From: Anisodus tanguticus
Taxonomy: Eukaryota > Streptophyta > Magnoliopsida > Solanales > Solanaceae
DNA: 64,000 bases
Direction: 5' to 3'
NCBI GenBank assembly: GCA_034509755.1
Contig: CM067539.1
Location: 52,355,513 to 52,419,512 of the forward strand
Under the pieces are notes generated by a model. It was not told the DNA's origin. It saw only the letters and a list, made by a program, of their open reading frames with translations, and searched no databases. The translations under genes and the position numbers were made by a program. Within the stretch, counting starts at the first letter, position 1. Each line of letters opens with the position of its first letter. Positions 39,147 to 52,445 of this stretch are shown here, piece after piece.

Positions 39147-40174
39147 AACAAATGGACTTACATTATCTGAAATAGTTTATGTGTTTAACTATTCCTAATC
39201 ATAAAGTTAATATTAAACGTGAGTCTAATTAAAAGTATATTTATGATTGTGCGATCGTGCACGTTACGTGCTTGATTGGTGTTATATATCTCCTTATTCA
39301 ATTTTTATATAAATGTTTGGGGAAAAATGGTAACCTATCTTAAAAACTAACAAGCTTCCGATTTAAAAAGTTATTAATTCCTCAAGGAAAATAATTGAAG
39401 ACCATCCTCTAAATATTAAAAATCAAATAAGAAAGTATGGGGCCTATCAATTTTTATTTACGATTGTTAGAAAATATTGTCTTAGATTATTTAAAATATG
39501 TTTTAATATTTATTTTATCCTAAATTTTGTAGTCCATAAATAAAATTGTCAGGAGCAAGAGTAACGTTTGTTGTATTAATGTTTACGTTATATTTTTCTA
39601 GTTTATATTTAAAAAACATATATTTTCTATTCATCATATCTTTAGTTTGATGATTTATCTTATTTCGTTTCCTGTATATACACAATTTGTCGCAATACAT
39701 AAAATAAAGTTAAGGATGCTATATTTTGATTATATCATGTGAACTATACTTTTAAATGTGAGTTTATCTATACAATTAAATCTACTCAGATTAACTGCGT
39801 AACATCTGGACTAGTACAACCCACTCAAACCTGTTCCGGTGGAGCAATGACGTTGTTCGGTGTGTCAAAAAGTGTATGACTTAGTCAAATCGATGTTTGG
39901 AAACATGAATTGTCATCCAGTTCGCATGTGGAAAATTGTGTATCCTCCTACTACATTTAACAGGGAGGAGAATTTTTTTGATCTTCTGATACATATGCAA
40001 CCAAACATGCAAGTTGTTGATGATGCTCCATTACTTCCAGATCTAAACGTCTCCAAAAGAAGAACGGATGTATCAATTTTTTCGAACCGTAATATGTGTG
40101 ATATCTCAGAATTTTTTTTCTTAGGGTTGATTATTTCTTATTTCATGATTAAAAAATTGATATGGTTGTTATAA
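39147..40174 (+). repeat. Satellite unit 39 (1,028 bp, type I body)
   Basis: Reverts to linker b and body I. Tail frame open 39860-40174. Confidence 0.95.
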
Positions 40175-41201
40175 AACAAATGGACTTACATTATCTGAAA
40201 TAGTTTATGTGTTTCACTATTCCTAATCATAAAGTTAATATTAAACGTGAGTATAATTAAAAGTCTATCTATGATTGTGCGATCGTGCACGTTACGTGCT
40301 TGATTGGTGTTATATATATCCTTAACCAATTTTTATATAATTGTTTGGGGGAAAATGGTACCCTATCTTAAAAACTAACAAGCTTCCGATTTAAAATTTA
40401 TTAATTCCTCAAGGAAAATAATTGAAGACCGTCCTCTAAATATTAAAAATCAAATAAGAAAGTATGGGGCCTATCAATTTTTATTTACGATTGTTAGAAA
40501 ATATGGTCTTAGATTATTTAAAATATGTTTTAATATTTATTTTATCCTGAATTTTGTAGTCCATAAATAAAATTGTCAAGAGCAAGAGTAACGTTTGTGT
40601 TATTAATGTTTACGTTGAATTTTTCTAGTTTATATTTAAAAAACATATATTTTCTATTCATCATATCTTTAGTTTGATGATTTATCTTATTTCGTTTCCT
40701 GTATATACACAATTTGTCGCAAAACATAAAATAAATTTAAGGATGTTATATTTTGATTATATCATGTGAAGTATACTTTTAAATGTGAGTTTATCTATAC
40801 AATTAAAGCTACTTAGATTAACTGCGTAACATGAGGACTAGTGCAACCCACCCGAACCTGTACCGGTGGAGCGAAGACATTGTTCGGTGTGTCAAAAAGT
40901 GTTTGGCTCAGTGAAATCCATGTTTAGAAACATGGATTGTCATCCAGTTCGCGTGTGGAAAATTGTGTATCCTCCTACTACATTTAACAGGGAGGAGAAT
41001 TTTTTTGATCTTCTGATACATATGGAACCAAACATGCAAGTTGTTGATGATGCTCCATTACTGCCAGATCTAAACGTCTCCAAAAGAAGAACGGATGTAT
41101 CAATTTTTTCGAACCGTAATATGTGTGATATCTCAAAAAAAAAATTCTTAGGGTTGATTATTTCTTATTTCATGATTAAAAAATTGATATGGTTGTTATA
41201 A
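40175..41201 (+). repeat. Satellite unit 40 (1,027 bp, tail E with microinversion)
   Basis: Body I. At 41135-41148 the T-rich tract is replaced by A10TTCT at the same length. Frame stays open 40866-41201. Confidence 0.95.
41135..41148. other. Microinverted T-tract in unit 40 (also 42163-42176 in unit 41)
   Basis: Other units read CTC-AGAATTTTTTTTCT-TAG. These two read CTC-AAAAAAAAAATTCT-TAG at unchanged length. The inverse of the normal 14-mer is AGAAAAAAAATTCT, so one inversion plus one G-to-A change explains it. The segment is bounded by AGAA/TTCT inverted repeats. Confidence 0.7.
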
Positions 41202-42229
41202 AAAAAATGGACTTACATTATCTGAAATAGTTTATGTGTTTCACTATTCCTAATCATAAAGTTAATATTAAACGTGAGTTTAATTAAAAGTCTATCTATG
41301 ATTGTGCGATCGTGCACGTTACGTGCTTGATTGGTGTTATATATATCCTTAACCAATTTTTATATAATTGTTTGGGGGAAAATGGTACCCTATCTTAAAA
41401 ACTAACAAGCTTACGATTTAAAAAGTTATTAATTCATCAAGGAAAATAATTGAAGACAGTTCTCTAAATATTAAATATCAAATAAGAAAGTCTAGGGTCT
41501 ATAAGTTTTTATTTATGATTGTTATAAAAAATGGTCTTAGATTATTTAAAATATATTTTAATATTTATTCTATCCTGAATTTTATAGTCCATAAATAAAA
41601 TTGTGAGTAGCAAGAGTAACGTTTGTTGTATTAATGTTTACGTTATATTTTTCTAGTTTATATTTAAAAAACATATATTTTCTATTCATCATATCTTTAG
41701 TTTGATGATTTATCTTATTTCGTTTCCTGTATATACACAATTTGTCGCAAAACATAAAATAAATTTAAGGATGGTATATTTTGATTATATCATGGGAACT
41801 ATACTTTTAAATGTGAGTTTATCTATACAATTAAAGCTACTCAGATTAACTGCGTAACATGAGGACAAGTGCAACCCACCCGAACCTGTACCGGTGGAGC
41901 GAAGACATTGTTCGGTGTGTCAAAAAGTGTTTGGCTCAGTGAAATCCATGTTTAGAAACATGGATTGTCATCCAGTTCGCGTGTGGAAAATTGTGTATCC
42001 TCCTACTACATTTAACAGGGAGGAGAATTTTTTTGATCTTCTGATACATATGGAACCAAACATGCATGTTGTTGATGATGCTCCATTACTGCCAGATCTA
42101 AACGTCTCCAAAAGAAGAACGGATGTATCAATTTTTTCGAACCGTAATATGTGTGATATCTCAAAAAAAAAATTCTTAGAGTTGATTATTTCTTATTTCA
42201 TGATTAAAAAATTGATATGGTTGTTATAA
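41202..42229 (+). repeat. Satellite unit 41 (1,028 bp, type II body, microinversion)
   Basis: Type II body joined to the same E tail and inverted tract (42163-42176) as unit 40. Frame open 41894-42229. Confidence 0.95.
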
Positions 42230-43257
42230 AACAAATGGACTTACATTATCTGAAATAGTTTATGTGTTTCACTATTCCTAATCATAAAGTTAATATTAAA
42301 CGTGAGTTTAATTAAAAGTCTATCTATGATTGTGCGATCGTGCACGTTACGTGCTTGATTGGTGTTATATATATCCTTAACCAATTTTTATATAATTGTT
42401 TGGGTGAAAATGGTACCCTATCTTAAAAACTAACAAGCTTACGATTTAAAAAGTTATTAATTCATCAAGGAAAATAATTGAAGACAGTTCTCTAAATATT
42501 AAATATCAAATAAGAAAGTCTGGGGTCTATAAGTTTTTATTTATGATTGTTATAAAAAATGGTCTTAGATTATTTAAAATATATTTTAATATTTATTCTA
42601 TCCTGAATTTTATAGTCCATAAATAAAATTGTGAATAGCAAGAGTAACGTTTGTTGTATTAATGTTTAAGTTATATTTTTCTAGTTTATATTTAAAAAAC
42701 ATATATTTTCTATTCATCATATCTTTAGTTTGATGATTTATCTTATTTCGTTTCCTGTATATACACAATTTGTCGCAATACATAAAATAAATTTAAGGAT
42801 GCTATATTTTGATTATATCATGGGAACTATACTTTTAAATGTGAGTTTATCTATACAATTAAAGCAACTCAGATTAACTGCGTAACATGAGGACTTGTGC
42901 AACCCACCCGAACCTGTACCGGTGGAGCAAAGACGTTGTTCGGTGTGTCAAAAAGTGTCTTACTCAGTCAAATCGATGTTTGGAAACATGAATTGTCATC
43001 CAGTTCGCGTGTGGAAAATTGTGTATCCTCCTACTACATTTAACAAGGAGGAGAAATTTTTTGATCTTCAGATACATATGGAACCAAACATGCAAGTTGC
43101 TGATGATGCTCCATTACGGCCAGATCTAAACGTCTCCAAAAGAAGAACGGATGTATCAATTTTTTCGAACCGTAATATGTGTGATATCTCAGAAATATTT
43201 TTCTTAGGGTTGATTATTTCTTATTTCATGATTAAAAAATTGATATGGTTGTTATAA
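42230..43257 (+). repeat. Satellite unit 42 (1,028 bp, tail G)
   Basis: Type II body, tail G. Frame open 42895-43257 from a TTG. Confidence 0.95.
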
Positions 43258-44272
43258 AACAAATGGACTTACATTATCTCGAAATAGTTTATGTGTTTAA
43301 CTATTCCAAATCATAAAGTTAATATTAAACGTGAGTCTAATTAAAAGAATATTTATGATTGTGCGATCGTGCACGTTACGTGCATGATTGGTGTTATATA
43401 TCTCCTTATTCAATTTTTATATAAATGTTTGGGGAAAAATGGTACCCTATCTTAAAAACTAACAAGCTTCCGATTTAAAAAGTTATTAATTCCTCAAGGA
43501 AAATAATTGAAGACCGTCCTCTAAATATTAAAAATCAAATAAGAAAGTATGGGGCCTATCAATTTTTATTTATGATTGTTAGAAAATATGGTCTTAGATT
43601 ATTTAAAATATATTTTAATATTTATTCTATCCTGGATTTTATAGTCCATCAATAAAATTGTGTGTAGCACCAGTAACGTTTGTTGTATTTATTTTTTCTA
43701 GTTAAATTTAAAAAACATATATTTTCTATTCATCATATCTTTAGTTTGATGATTTATCTTATTTTGTTTCCTGTATATACACAATTTGTCGCATTACATA
43801 AAATAAATTTAAGGATGCTATATTTTGATTATATCATGTGAAGTATACTTTTAAATGTGAGTTTATCTATACAATTAAAGCAACTCAGATTAACTCCGTA
43901 ACATGAGGACGAGTGCAACCCACCCGAACCTGTACCGGTGGAGCAAAGACGTTGTTCGGTGTGTCAAAAAGTGTCTTACTCAGTCAAATCCATGTTTGGA
44001 AACATGAATTGTCATCCAGTCGCGGGTGGAAAATTGTGTATCCTCCTACTACATTTAACAAGGAGGAGAAATTTGTTGATCTTCACATAAATATGGAACC
44101 AAACATGCGAGTTGCTGATGATGCTCCATTACTGCCATATCCAAACGTCTCCAAAAGAAGAACGGAGATATCAATTTTTTCGAACCTTAATATGTGTGAT
44201 ATCTCACAAATATTTTTCTTAGGGTTGATTAGTTCTTATTTCATGATTAAAAAATTGATATGGTTGTTATAA
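43258..44272 (+). repeat. Satellite unit 43 (1,015 bp, tail H)
   Basis: Net 12-bp body deletion (GTATTTATTTTTTCTAG), GTGTGTAGCACCAG, and a tail H with GTCGCGGGTGG and GATCTTCACATAAATATGG. TCTCGAAATAG at 43277-43287 is a CTG-site anomaly. Frame 43913-44272 open from a GTG. Confidence 0.95.
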
Positions 44273-45299
44273 AACAAATGGACTTACATTATCTAAAATA
44301 GTTTATGTGTTTAACTATTCCTAATCATAAAGTTAATATTAAACATGAGTTTAATTAAAAGTCTATCTATGATTGTTCGATCGTGCACGTTACGTGCTTG
44401 ATTGGTGTTATATATATCCTTAACCAATTTTTATATAATTGTTTGGGTGAAAATGGTACCCTATCTTAAAAACTAACAAGATACGATTTAAAAAGTTATT
44501 AATTCATCAAGGAAAATAATTGAAGACAGTCCTCTAAATATTAAATATCAAATAATAAAGTCTTGGGTCTATAAGTTTTTATTTATGATTGTTATAAAAA
44601 ATGGTCTTAGATTATTTAAAATATATTTTAATATTTATTCTATCCTGAATTTTATAGTCCATAAATAAAATTGTGAGTAGCAAGAGTAACGTTTGTTGTA
44701 TTAATGTTTACGTTATATTTTTCTAGTTTATATTTAAAAAACTCATATTTTCTATTCATCATATCTTTAGTTTGATGATTTATCTTATTTCGTTTCCTGT
44801 ATATACACAATTTGTCGCACTACATAAAATAAATTTAAGGATGCTATATTTTGATTATATCATGGGAACTATACTTTTAAATGTGAGTTTATCTATACAA
44901 TTAAAGCAACTCAGATTAACTGCGTAACATGAGGACTTGTGCAACCCACCCGAACCTGTACCGGTGGAGCAAAGACGTTGTTCGGTGTGTCAAAAAGTGT
45001 CTTACTCAGTCAAATCGATGTTTGGAAACATGAATTGTCATCCAGTTCGCGTGTGGAAAATTGTGTATCCTCCTACTACATTTAACAAGGAGGAGAAATT
45101 TTTTGATCTTCAGATACATATGGAACCAAACATGCAAGTTGCTGATGATGCTCCATTACTGCGAGATCTAAACGTCTCCAAAAGAAGAACGGATGTATCA
45201 ATTTTTTCGAACCGTAATATGTGTGATATCTCAGAAATATTTTTCTTAGGGTTGATTATTTCTTATTTCATGATTAAAAAATTGATATGGTTGTTATAA
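44273..45299 (+). repeat. Satellite unit 44 (1,027 bp, tail G)
   Basis: Type II body lacking CTT in AACAAG[CTT]ACG. Box GTTCGATCG. Frame 44937-45299. Confidence 0.95.
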
Positions 45300-46314
45300 A
45301 ACAAATGGACTTACATTATCTGAAATAGTTTATGTGTTTAACTATTCCAAATCATAAAGTTAATATTAAACGTGAGTCTAATTAAAAGAATATTTATGAT
45401 TGTGCGATCGTGCACGTTACGTGCATGATTGGTGTTATATATCTCCTTATTCAATTTTTATATAAATGTTTGGGGAAAAATGGTACCCTATCTTAAAAAC
45501 TAACAAGCTTCCGATTTAAAAAGTTATTAATTCCTCAAGGAAAATAATTGAAGACCGTCCTCTAAATATTAAAAATCAAATAAGAAAGTATGGGGCCTAT
45601 CAATTTTTATTTATGATTGTTAGAAAATATGGTCTTAGATTATTTAAAATATATTTTAATATTTATTCTATCCTGGATTTTATAGTCCATCAATAAAATT
45701 GTGTGTAGCACCAGTAACGTTTGTTGTATTTATTTTTTCTAGTTAAATTTAAAAAACATATATTTTCTATTCATCATATCTTTAGTTTGATGATTTATCT
45801 TATTTTGTTTCCTGTATATACACAATTTGTCGCATTACATAAAATAAATTTAAGGATGCTATATTTTGATTATATCATGTGAAGTATACTTTTAAATGTG
45901 AGTTTATCTATACAATTAAAGCAACTCAGATTAACTCCGTAACATGAGGACGAGTGCAACCCACCCGAACCTGTACCGGTGGAGCAAAGACGTTGTTCGG
46001 TGTGTCAAAAAGTGTCTTACTCAGTCAAATCCATGTTTGGAAACATGAATTGTCATCCAAATCGCGGGTGGAAAATTGTGTATCCTCCTACTACATTTAA
46101 CAAGGAGGAGAAATTTGTTGATCTTCACATAAATATGGAACCAAACATGCGAGTTGCTGATGATGCTCCATTACTGCCATATCCAAACGTCTCCAAAAGA
46201 AGAACGGAGATATCAATTTTTTCGAACCTTAATATGTGTGATATCTCACAAAAATTTTTCTTAGGGTTGATTAGTTCTTATTTCATGATTAAAAAATTGA
46301 TATGGTTGTTATAA
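45300..46314 (+). repeat. Satellite unit 45 (1,015 bp, tail H)
   Basis: Near-identical to unit 43. CCAAATCGCGGG replaces CCAGTCGCGGG at a CAG site, altering the frame. Open 45979-46314. Confidence 0.95.
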
Positions 46315-47341
46315 AACAAATGGACTTACATTATCTAAAATAGTTTATGTGTTTAACTATTCCTAATCATAAAGTTAATATTAAACATGAGTTTAATTAA
46401 AAGTCTATCTATGATTGTTCGATCGTGCACGTTACGTGCTTGATTGGTGTTATATATATCCTTAACCAATTTTTATATAATTGTTTGGGTGAAAATGGTA
46501 CCCTATCTTAAAAACTAACAAGATACGATTTAAAAAGTTATTAATTCATCAAGGAAAATAATTGAAGACAGTCCTCTAAATATTAAATATCAAATAATAA
46601 AGTCTTGGGTCTATAAGTTTTTATTTATGATTGTTATAAAAAATGGTCTTAGATTATTTAAAATATATTTTAATATTTATTCTATCCTGAATTTTATAGT
46701 CCATAAATAAAATTGTGAGTAGCAAGAGTAACGTTTGTTGTATTAATGTTTACGTTATATTTTTCTAGTTTATATTTAAAAAACTCATATTTTCTATTCA
46801 TCATATCTTTAGTTTGATGATTTATCTTATTTCGTTTCCTGTATATACACAATTTGTCGCACTACATAAAATAAATTTAAGGATGCTATATTTTGATTAT
46901 ATCATGGGAACTATACTTTTAAATGTGAGTTTATCTATACAATTAAAGCAACTCAGATTAACTGCGTAACATGTGGACTTGTGCAACCCACCCGAACCTG
47001 TACCGGTGGAGCAAAGACGTTGTTCGGTGTGTCAAAAAGTGTATGACTTAGTCAAATCGATGTTTGGAAACATGAATTGTCATCCAGTTCGCGTGTGGAA
47101 AATTGTGTATCCTCCTACTACATTTAACAGGGAGGAGAAATTTTTTGATCTTCAGATACATATGGAACCAAACATGCAAGTTGCTGATGATGCTCCATTA
47201 CTGCCAGATCTAAATGTCTCCAAAAGAAGAATGGATGTATCAATTTTTTCGAACCGTAATATGTGTGATATCTCAGAAATATTTTTCTTAGGGTTGATTA
47301 TTTCTTATTTCATGATTAAAAAACTGATATGGTTGTTATAA
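46315..47341 (+). repeat. Satellite unit 46 (1,027 bp, tail G')
   Basis: Type II body. The tail has CTAAATGTCTCC and AGAATGGATG, both shared with unit 49. Longest open tail frame (46973-47341, 122 codons from GTG). Confidence 0.95.
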
Positions 47342-48357
47342 AACAAATGGACTTACATTATCTGAAATAGTTTATGTGTTTCACTATTCCTAATCATAAA
47401 GTTAATATTAAACGTGAGTTTAATTAAAAGTATATATATGATTGTGCGATCGTGCACGTTACGTGCTGGATTGGTGTTATATATCTCCTTATTCAATTTT
47501 TATATAAATGTTTGTGGAAAAATGGTACCCTATCTTAAAAACTAACAAGCTTCCGATTTAAAAAGTTATTAATTCCTCAAGGAAAATAATTGAAGACCGT
47601 CCTCTAAATATTAAAAATCAAATAAGAAAGTATGGGGCCTATCAATTTTTATTTATGATTGTTAGAAAATATGGTCTTAGATTATTTAAAATATATTTTA
47701 ATATTTATTCTATCCTGGATTTTATAGTCCATAAATAAAATTGTGTGTAGCACCAGTAACGTTTGTTGTATTTATTTTTTCTAGTTTATATTTAAAAAAC
47801 ATATATTTTCTATTCATCATATCTTTAGTTTGATGATTTATCTTATTTCGTTTCCTGTATATACACAATTTGTCGCATTACATAAAATAAATTTAAGGAT
47901 GCTATAATTTGATTATATCATGTGAAGTATACTTTTAAATGTGAGTTTATCTATACAATTAAAGCTACTATTATTAACTCCGTAACATGAGGACGAGTGC
48001 AACCCACCCGAACCTGTACCGGTGGAGCGAAGACGTTGTTCGGTGTGTCAAAAAGTGTATGACTTAGTCAAATCGATGTTTGGAAACATGAATTGTCATC
48101 CAGTTCGCGTGTGGAAAATTGTGTATCCTCCTACTACATTTAACAAGGAGGAGAAATTTTTTGATCTTCAGATACATATGGAACCAAACATGCAAGTTGC
48201 TGATGATGCTCCATTACTGCCAGATCTAAACGTCTCCAAAAGAAGAACGGATGTATCAATTTTTTCGAACCGTAATATGTGTGATATCTCAGAAATATTT
48301 TTCTTAGGTTTGATTATTTCTTATTTCATGATTAAAAAATTGATATGGTTGTTATAA
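47342..48357 (+). repeat. Satellite unit 47 (1,016 bp)
   Basis: 12-bp-deleted hybrid body. GCTATAATTTG and CTACTATTATTAAC resemble unit 50. The tail has both CpGs in GCGAAGACGTTG. Frame open 48022-48357. Confidence 0.95.
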
Positions 48358-49372
48358 AACAAATGGACTTACATTATCTGAAATAGTTTATGTGTTTAAC
48401 TATTCCAAATCATAAAGTTAATATTAAACGTGAGTCTAATTAAAAGAATATTTATGATTGTGCGATCGTGCACGTTACGTGCATGATTGGTGTTATATAT
48501 CTCCTTATTCAATTTTTATATAAATGTTTGGGGAAAAATGGTACCCTATCTTAAAAACTAACAAGCTTCCGATTTAAAAAGTTATTAATTCCTCAAGGAA
48601 AATAATTGAAGACCGTCCTCTAAATATTAAAAATCAAATAAGAAAGTATGGGGCCTATCAATTTTTATTTATGATTGTTAGAAAATATGGTCTTAGATTA
48701 TTTAAAATATATTTTAATATTTATTCTATCCTGGATTTTATAGTCCATAAATAAAATTGTGTGTAGCACCAGTAACGTTTGTTGTATTTATTTTTTCTAG
48801 TTTATATTTAATAAACATATATTTTCTATTCATCATATCTTTAGTTTGATGATTTATCTTATTTCGTATCCTGTATATACACAATTTGTCGCATTACATA
48901 AAATAAATTTAAGGATGCTATATTTTGATTATATCATGTGAAGTATACTTTTAAATGTGAGTTTATCTATACAATTAAAGCTACTCAGATTAACTCCGTA
49001 ACATGAGGACGAGTGCAACCCACCCGAACCTGTACCGGTGGAGCAAAGACGTTGTTCGGTGTGTCAAAAAGTGTCTTACTCAGTCAAATCGATGTTTGGA
49101 AACATGAATTGTCATCCAGTCGCGGGTGGAAAATTGTGTATCCTCCTACTACATTTAACAAGGAGGAGATATTTGTTGATCTTCACATAAATATGGAACC
49201 AAACATGCGAGTTGCTGATGATGCTCCATTACTGCCATATCCAAACGTCTCCAAAAGAAGAACGGAGATATCAATTTTTTCGAACCTTAATATGTGTGAT
49301 ATCTCACAAATATTTTTCTTAGGGTTGATTAGTTCTTATTTCATGATTAAAAAATTGATATGGTTGTTATAA
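48358..49372 (+). repeat. Satellite unit 48 (1,015 bp, tail H)
   Basis: TTTAATAAACATAT and CGTATCCTG in the body, and GAGGAGATATTTG in the tail. All three recur in unit 53. Frame 49013-49372. Confidence 0.95.
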
Positions 49373-50399
49373 AACAAATGGACTTACATTATCTAAAATA
49401 GTTTATGTGTTTAACTATTCCTAATCATAAAGTTAATATTAAACATGAGTTTAATTAAAAGTCTATCTATGATTGTGCGATCGTGCACGTTACGTGCTTG
49501 ATTGGTGTTATATATATCCTTAACCAATTTTTATATAATTGTTTGGGTGAAAATGGTACCCTATCTTAAAAACTAACAAGATAGGATTTAAAAAGTTATG
49601 AATTCATCAAGGAAAATAATTGAAGACAGTCCTCTAAATATTAAATATCAAATAATAAAGTCTTGGGTCTATAAGTTTTTATTTATGATTGTTATAAAAA
49701 ATGGTCTTAGATTATTTAAAATATATTTTAATATTTATTCTATCCTGAATTTTATAGTCCATAAATAAAATTGTGAGTAGCAAGAGTAACGTTTGTTGTA
49801 TTAATGTTTACGTTATATTTTTCTAGTTTATATTTAAAAAACTCATATTTTCTATTCATCATATCTTTAGTTTGATGATTTATCTTATTTCGTTTCCTGT
49901 ATATACACAATTTGTCGCACTACATAAAATAAATTTAAGGATGCTATATTTTGATTATATCATGGGAACTATACTTTTAAATGTGAGTTTATCTATACAA
50001 TTAAAGCAACTCAGATTAACTGCGTAACATGAGGACTTGTGCAACCCACCCGAACCTGTACCGGTGGAGCAAAGACGTTGTTCGGTGTGTCAAAAAGTGT
50101 ATGACTTAGTCAAATCGATGTTTGGAAACATGAATTGTCATCCAGTTCGCGTGTGGAAAATTGTGTATCCTCCTACTACATTTAACAGGGAGGAGAAATT
50201 TTTTGATCTTCAGATACATATGGAACCAAACATGCAAGTTGCTGATGATGCTCCATTACTGCCAGATCTAAATGTCTCCAAAAGAAGAATGGATGTATCA
50301 ATTTTTTCGAACCGTAATATGTGTGATATCTCAGAAATATTTTTCTTAGGGTTGATTATTTCTTATTTCATGATTAAAAAACTGATATGGTTGTTATAA
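49373..50399 (+). repeat. Satellite unit 49 (1,027 bp, tail G')
   Basis: Type II body. Tail copy of unit 46, offset about 3.06 kb. Frame 50037-50399. Confidence 0.95.
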
Positions 50400-51417
50400 A
50401 ACAAATGGACTTACATTATCTCGAAATAGTTTATGTGTTTCACTATTCCTAATCATAAAGTTAATATTAAACGTGAGTTTAATTAAAAGTATATATATGA
50501 TTGTGCGATCGTGCACGTTACGTGCTTTGGATTGGTGTTATATATCTCCTTATTCAATTTTTATATAAATGTTTGTGGAAAAATGGTACCCTATCTTAAA
50601 AACTAACAAGCTTCCTATTTAAAAAGTTATTAATTCCTCAAGGAAAATAATTGAAGACCGTCCTCTAAATATTAAAAATCAAATAAGAAAGTATGGGGCC
50701 TATCAATTTTTATTTATGATTGTTAGAAAATATGGTCTTAGATTATTTAAAATATATTTTAATATTTATTCTATCCTGGATTTTATAGTCCATAAATAAA
50801 ATTGTGTGTAGCACCAGTAACGTTTGTTGTATTTATTTTTTCTAGTTTATATTTAAAAAACATATATTTTCTATTCATCATATCTTTAGTTTGATGATTT
50901 ATCTTATTTCGTTTCCTGTATATACACAATTTGTCGCATTACATAAAATAAATTTAAGGATGCTATAATTTGATTATATCATGTGAAGTATACTTTTAAA
51001 TGTGAGTTTATCTATACAATTAAAGCTACTATGATTAACTCCGTAACATGAGGACGAGTGCAACCCACCCGAACCTGTACCGGTGGAGCGAAGACGTTGT
51101 TCGGTGTGTCAAAAAGTGTCTTACTCAGTCAAATCCATGTTTGGAAACATGAATTGTCATCCAGTCGCGGGTGGAAAATTGTGTATCCTCCTACTACATT
51201 TAACTAGGAGGAGAAATTTGTTGATCTTCACATAAATATGGATCCAAACATGAGAGTTGCTGATGATGCTCCATTACTGCCATATCCAAACGTCTCCAAA
51301 AGAAGAACGGAGATATCAATTTTTTCGAACCTTAATATGTGTGATATCTCACAAATATTTTTCTTAGGGTTGATTAGTTCTTATTTCATGATTAAAAAAT
51401 TGATATGGTTGTTATAA
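50400..51417 (+). repeat. Satellite unit 50 (1,018 bp, tail H)
   Basis: Counterpart of unit 47 through GCTATAATTTG. TCTCGAAATAG and GTGCTTTGGATT are CTG-site anomalies (about 50420 and 50524). AACTAGGAGG puts a stop in the tail frame. Confidence 0.95.
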
Positions 51418-52445
51418 AACAAATGGACTTACATTATCTAAAATAGTTTATGTGTTTAACTATTCCTAATCATAAAGTTAATATTAAACATGAGTTTAAT
51501 TAAAAGCCTATCTATGATTGTGTGATCGTGCACGTTACGTGCTTGATTGGTGTTATATATATCCTTAACCAATTTTTATATAATTGTTTGGGTGAAAATG
51601 GTACCCTATCTTAAAAACTAACAAGCTTACGATTTAAAAAGTTATTAATTCATCAAGGAAAATAATTGAAGACAGTCCTCTAAATATTAAATATCAAATA
51701 ATAAAGTCTGAGGTCTATAAGTTTTTATTTATGATTGTTATAAAAAATGGTCTTAGATTATTTAAAATATATTTTAATATTTATTCTATCCTGAATTTTA
51801 TAGTCCATAAATAAAATTGTGAGTAGCAAGAGTAACGTTTGTTGTATTAATGTTTACGTTATATTTTTCTAGTTTATATTTAAAAAACTCATATTTTCTA
51901 TTCATCATATCTTTAGTTTGATGATTTATCTTATTTCGTTTCCTGTATATACACAATTTGTGGCACTACATAAAATAAATTTAAGGATGCTATATTTTGA
52001 TTATATCATGGGAACTATACTTTTAAATGTGAGTTTATCTATACAATTAAAGCAACTCAGATTAACTGCGTAACATGAGGACTTGTGCAACCCACCCGAA
52101 CCTGTACCGGTGGAGCAAAGACGTTGTTCGGTGTGTCAAAAAGTGTCTTACTCAGTCAAATCGATGTTTGGAAACATGAATTGTCATCCAGTTCGCGTGT
52201 GGAAAATTGTGTATCCTCCTACTACATTTAACAAAGAGGAGAATTTTTTTGATCTTCAGATACATATGGAACCAAACATGCAAGTTGCTGATGATGCTCC
52301 ATTACTGCCAGATCTAAACGTCTCCAAAAGAAGAACGGATGTATCAATTTTTTCGAACCTTAATATGTGTGATATCTCAGAAATATTTTTCTTAGGGTTG
52401 ATTATTTCTTATTTCATGATTCAAAAATTGATATGGTTGTTATAA
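51418..52445 (+). repeat. Satellite unit 51 (1,028 bp, tail G)
   Basis: Type II body. Box GTGTGATCG. The translated tail is identical to that of unit 52. Frame 52083-52445. Confidence 0.95.

Larger units (their letters stand above)
43258..45299 (+). repeat. Two-unit higher-order repeat, copy 1 (H-G, 2,042 bp)
   Basis: A short H unit (hybrid body with the 12-bp deletion) is followed by a full-length type II G unit. The pair repeats at 45300-47341. Confidence 0.88.
45300..47341 (+). repeat. Two-unit higher-order repeat, copy 2 (H-G', 2,042 bp)
   Basis: Units 45-46 copy units 43-44. Unit 46 shares box GTTCGATCG and AACAAGATACG with unit 44 but has a different tail G' start, so the second copy is recombinant at its right end. 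Confidence 0.87.

Noticed and set aside
41202..43257. Type II bodies as an inserted mobile element
   Set aside because: Type II aligns with type I along its whole length at the same unit position, with no terminal repeats or target duplications. It is a diverged subfamily.
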